From Dehalococcoidia bacterium (GTDB taxonomy: Bacteria; Chloroflexota; Dehalococcoidia; Lucifugimonadales; UBA3495), in the NCBI GenBank assembly GCA_022827095.1, contig JAJDTP010000025.1:62001-126000 (forward strand): a DNA stretch of 64,000 nt. Reading direction: 5' to 3'. The notes beneath the pieces are model-generated. The model saw only the letters and a list, made by a program, of their open reading frames with translations, was not told the origin of the DNA and ran no database searches. Shown here piece by piece: positions 61,555 through 64,000 of this stretch. The position numbers were made by a program, and so were the translations under genes. Numbering within the stretch: position 1 is the first letter of the stretch; each line of letters opens with the position of its first letter.

Positions 61555-61584
61555 GACGGGCGGGACATCTCCCGCCCGTCGCCT
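61555..61584 (+). terminator. Rho-independent terminator after ThDP gene
   Basis: An 11-bp stem GACGGGCGGGA/TCCCGCCCGTC with loop CATC, followed by GCCTTTTG. Confidence 0.75.
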
Positions 61585-61671
61585 TTTGAACCGGAGCCGC
61601 GCCGTGGGCCGCGTGCGCTAAAATAGGCGCAATTTCAGGCTGAATTGATACGGCCAGAGCAGGTCGGGGTT

Positions 61672-62436
61672 ATGCCACACAATTTCTGGATGATCAATTG
61701 CAACGAGGAAAACTATAACGTTACGCGACGGCTGGGGTTCACCGGACAGGGGTTGAAGGCAGAGTATCGGCGCAAGGTGCAGCGGGTCGAGCCGGGGGAT
61801 CGGGTCATCTACTACGTGACCGGGTCGCGCGTGTTCACGGCGACGGCCACCGTCACGCAGGGGTACGAAGAGGTCGGTTCAGGCCCCTGGATCAAAGAGG
61901 GCAAGGCGACGTGGCCCTATCGCATCGGCATCAAACCGGACGTGGTACTGGAGAACGATCAATACATCAGCGCCGGTCTCATCGCCTACCGGTTGGAATA
62001 CGTGCGGAAGTGGGCGCCGGAAGACTGGTACATGGCGTTCCAGGGCAATTTGCACCTGCTTTCCAAGAGCGACTTTTTCCTGCTGGAAGGGGAGATGCTG
62101 AAGCTCCGGGACGGGAGGGAAAAGGCGTTGGAGCAGATCGACGCTGCGCTGGCCGCGGAGGAGGAACGCGTGAGCGCACAACGCGAGCGGCGGCGGCGAA
62201 ATGCGACCCGGAACAACGCCCGCCCGCAGCCGCCTCGTGTTCCGGCAGCGGCAGATGATCAGCCCGCTATGATCCAGTCTCCCGAACCGATTGTTGAAAC
62301 GGATGCTGAACCGACGGAATCGGAAACCTCTACTGACATGGGCCGCAATAACGGACGCGCGCGACGGAATCCGCGGAATCGCGGCAACAACCGACGGTCG
62401 GGTCCCAGGCAATCGCCGCGCTATGACAACGAATAG
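61672..62436 (+). CDS. EVE-domain protein with basic RG-rich tail
   Basis: The 254-residue protein starts MPHNFWMINCNEENYNVTRR; the EVE domain runs to about 150, with VEPGDRVIYYVTGSRVFTAT. EVE domains bind modified bases or nucleotides and are related to YTH/PUA. A long helix (REKALEQIDAALAAEEERVS) and a disordered tail rich in Arg, Asn and Gly (GRNNGRARRNPRNRGNNRRS) follow; the tail may bind nucleic acid. ATG 61672 is preferred over an upstream start at 61645. It ends 16 nt inside the convergent queG end. Confidence 0.8.
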   Translation: MPHNFWMINCNEENYNVTRRLGFTGQGLKAEYRRKVQRVEPGDRVIYYVTGSRVFTATATVTQGYEEVGSGPWIKEGKATWPYRIGIKPDVVLENDQYISAGLIAYRLEYVRKWAPEDWYMAFQGNLHLLSKSDFFLLEGEMLKLRDGREKALEQIDAALAAEEERVSAQRERRRRNATRNNARPQPPRVPAAADDQPAMIQSPEPIVETDAEPTESETSTDMGRNNGRARRNPRNRGNNRRSGPRQSPRYDNE

Positions 62437-63590
62437 GGGGCGTCGACGGCGTCCAGGGCCTGCCTGATTTCAGAGCGCACTTCGGCGTTCGTTTCGTGGA
62501 CCCACGCGCCGGCGAGGGAGCATCGGGCGTCGGCCCCGCCGATGCGGCCCAAAGCCCAGGCCGCGTGTGCTCGTACCAGGGGCGGCGCGGTCGTCAGTGC
62601 ACGAGTCAAACCGGGGACGGCGGAAGGGTCGCCGGAATTGCCCAAGGCGACGCAGGCGTTACGTTGCATACCCACATGCTTGGCGCGCATGATGGGGGTG
62701 CCGGCGAAACGCTGGCGGAATTGCTCTTCGGTCATGTCGAGGAGTTCCACCAGGTCGATTGAGGAAAGATCGGTGCGTCCGAAATTGGGATCCCCGGTGG
62801 ACATCGCCTTGCGGTTCACGGGGCACACCTCCTGGCAGATGTCGCAACCGAAGACCCAGTTGCCCATGGACGCGCGCAACTCGGTGGGGATGGCTCCTTT
62901 GTGCTCGATGGTCAGGTAGCTGATGCAACGGCGATTGTCGACGACGTAGGGGGCGACGATGGCGTCGGTGGGACACACTGGGATGCAGCGGGCGCACTGC
63001 CCGCAGGTCTTGGCGAGTGGCGGGTCGGCGACCAGCGGCAAGTCGGTGATTATCTGGCCGAGCAGGAGCCATGAGCCGTAGGTCGGGTTGAGGATGTTGC
63101 CGTTCTTGCCGAACCAGCCGAGGCCGGCGCGGGCGGCGGCGGCGCGGTCGAGCATCGGACCATCGTCGACGTACCAGCGGGCGGCAAACCGGTCGCCCAG
63201 CCGCTCGGTCAGCTCCAGCACCACGCGGCGCATGCGGCGTTTCATCATGCGATGGTAGTCGCGGCCGCGGGCATACCGCGCGATCAGGCCGTCGCGATCA
63301 TTTGCCGGCGGGTTTTCGGGCGGGTAGTAGTTCCAGCCCAGGGAGATGATCGAGCGGGCGCCGGTCAGGAGGGCTTCGGGGTCAGCGCCGCGTCGCACGC
63401 GTTGGGCGTTGAACCAGGGCAATCCGTCCATCAGGCCGTCGTCAATGCGGCGGAGGGCTTCCTCACGGTCGGAGGCAAACGTATCGGCGGAGGTGACGGC
63501 GACCAGGTCGAAACCCGCATCGCGCGCCGCCTGGTTGACCCATTGGCGCAGTTGCGCGGGTTCCACGGCAATTTCTGGGCCGGAGTTCAC
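62421..63590 (-). CDS. queG: Epoxyqueuosine reductase QueG
   Basis: The 389-residue cobalamin-dependent enzyme reduces epoxyqueuosine to queuosine in tRNA. Clusters are seen as CGQCARCIPVCPTDAI (Cys 196, 199, 202, 206) and Cys 222 with CDICQEVCPV (249, 252, 256). WYVDDGPMLDRAAAARAGLG (Asp 143 is likely the catalytic acid) and GWFGKNGNIL are family marks. A C-terminal HEAT-repeat part (LVRAHAAWALGRIGGADARC) follows. It overlaps the dUTPase-like stop by 4 nt, so the two genes are co-transcribed. Confidence 0.94.
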   Translation of the reverse strand: MNSGPEIAVEPAQLRQWVNQAARDAGFDLVAVTSADTFASDREEALRRIDDGLMDGLPWFNAQRVRRGADPEALLTGARSIISLGWNYYPPENPPANDRDGLIARYARGRDYHRMMKRRMRRVVLELTERLGDRFAARWYVDDGPMLDRAAAARAGLGWFGKNGNILNPTYGSWLLLGQIITDLPLVADPPLAKTCGQCARCIPVCPTDAIVAPYVVDNRRCISYLTIEHKGAIPTELRASMGNWVFGCDICQEVCPVNRKAMSTGDPNFGRTDLSSIDLVELLDMTEEQFRQRFAGTPIMRAKHVGMQRNACVALGNSGDPSAVPGLTRALTTAPPLVRAHAAWALGRIGGADARCSLAGAWVHETNAEVRSEIRQALDAVDAPYSLS

Positions 63591-64000
63591 AGGTTTTCAC
63601 GCTGGTAGCGTCCCTCGTATCCGCGATTATCGGGAGCGCTCAGAGGGAAGAAGACGAGTTGGGCGATGCGGGCGTCCCGCTGCAGGCGGAACCCGCCGGT
63701 GTTGTGTACAACGAGCAGCACCTGGGAGCGCCCGCTGTAGCCGGCGTCCCACACGGCGGTGTGCAGGGTGATGCCCATGCGCAGCAGGCTCGACCGCGGA
63801 CGACCCAGCGCCATGAGCCAATGCGGCAGGTTGACCACTTCGTTGAAGGTGACCAGGTAGTGTCCGGGATGCAAAAGTAGCCAACCGTCGCATCCGAAGT
63901 CGAGCTCGGTGGAACCGGGCAGCACGCGGTCAGCATCGGAGACGCCGATGGCACCGGCGCCCGTGTCCGGAGAATACGACGCGACTGAACGCACGGTGAC
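63587..64000 (-). CDS. dUTPase/dCTP deaminase-like protein (cut by window end)
   Basis: The frame stays open to the window edge; a GTG near 63994 is only a nominal start. The visible part carries the trimeric dUTPase/dCTP deaminase signatures ALGRPRSSLLRMGITLHTA, VWDAGYSGRSQVLLVVHNTG and QRDARIAQLVFFPLSAPD, ending RGYEGRYQREN. It would hydrolyse dUTP or deaminate dCTP, limiting uracil in DNA. It overlaps queG by 4 nt. The N-terminal part is probably beyond the window. Confidence 0.85.
   Translation of the reverse strand, partial: VTVRSVASYSPDTGAGAIGVSDADRVLPGSTELDFGCDGWLLLHPGHYLVTFNEVVNLPHWLMALGRPRSSLLRMGITLHTAVWDAGYSGRSQVLLVVHNTGGFRLQRDARIAQLVFFPLSAPDNRGYEGRYQRENL

Overview
The window looks like a piece of a high-GC Chloroflexota chromosome close to the SAR202/Dehalococcoidia lineage. 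This is inferred from gene content. It carries several LLM-class flavin/F420 monooxygenases, an F420-type PPOX protein, hydantoinase A/B, Uma2 proteins, a soluble reductive-dehalogenase-like protein, type III pantothenate kinase and many lipoprotein binding proteins. No rRNA or CRISPR array was seen.

Layout. (1) 1-9.6 kb is a mobile-element-rich tract. It holds a DUF4276 gene cut by the window edge, a double-Nudix gene, a complete IS21-family element (1485-4065, TAAA target duplication, frameshifted istA), an IS1380-family transposase remnant, a DUF1800/DUF1501/NHL trio, an internally deleted IS5-family remnant and a truncated tyrosine integrase. The tract abuts tRNA-Ser(CGA), as an old tRNA-integrated island would. 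(2) 9.8-12.8 kb has a VOC protein and a PcrA/UvrD helicase. (3) 13.1-21.2 kb has two tandem paralogous peptide-type ABC import operons (binding lipoprotein, DppB, DppC), neither with an ATPase. (4) 21.4-28.9 kb has HicAB, two LLM oxidoreductases, an Uma2 gene, a fragment of an LLM gene, a SulP transporter, CoaBC and CoaX. (5) 29-39.8 kb has a Cache-type lipoprotein, a pentapeptide/TIR protein, an amino-acid binding lipoprotein, the RDH-like FeS protein, UvrA, a frameshifted PIN toxin with partner, and biotin carboxylase with biotin carrier. (6) 40-43.6 kb is the recombination/replication cluster dnaX-ybaB-recR-recO. (7) 43.9-61.5 kb is a catabolic region: M20 peptidase, enoyl-CoA hydratase, a fused MNT-HEPN protein, a SelA-like PLP enzyme, HyuA, HyuB, F420/FMN PPOX, Uma2, a beta-propeller, amidohydrolase, two alpha/beta hydrolases, an LLM oxidoreductase and a ThDP enzyme. 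(8) 61.6-64 kb has an EVE-domain protein, QueG and a dUTPase-like gene cut by the window end.

Taken together the genes suggest an oligotroph that imports peptides or amino acids and breaks down recalcitrant organic matter (ring opening, oxidative attack, ester/epoxide/amide hydrolysis). A dispersed palindromic repeat family (six copies listed) occupies many intergenic gaps. GC-rich hairpins, often with a GGGGCG/CGCCCC core, follow many genes. Three genes differ from an intact reading frame by a single base (istA, the IS5-family transposase, the PIN toxin); either real decay or assembly error could explain this.
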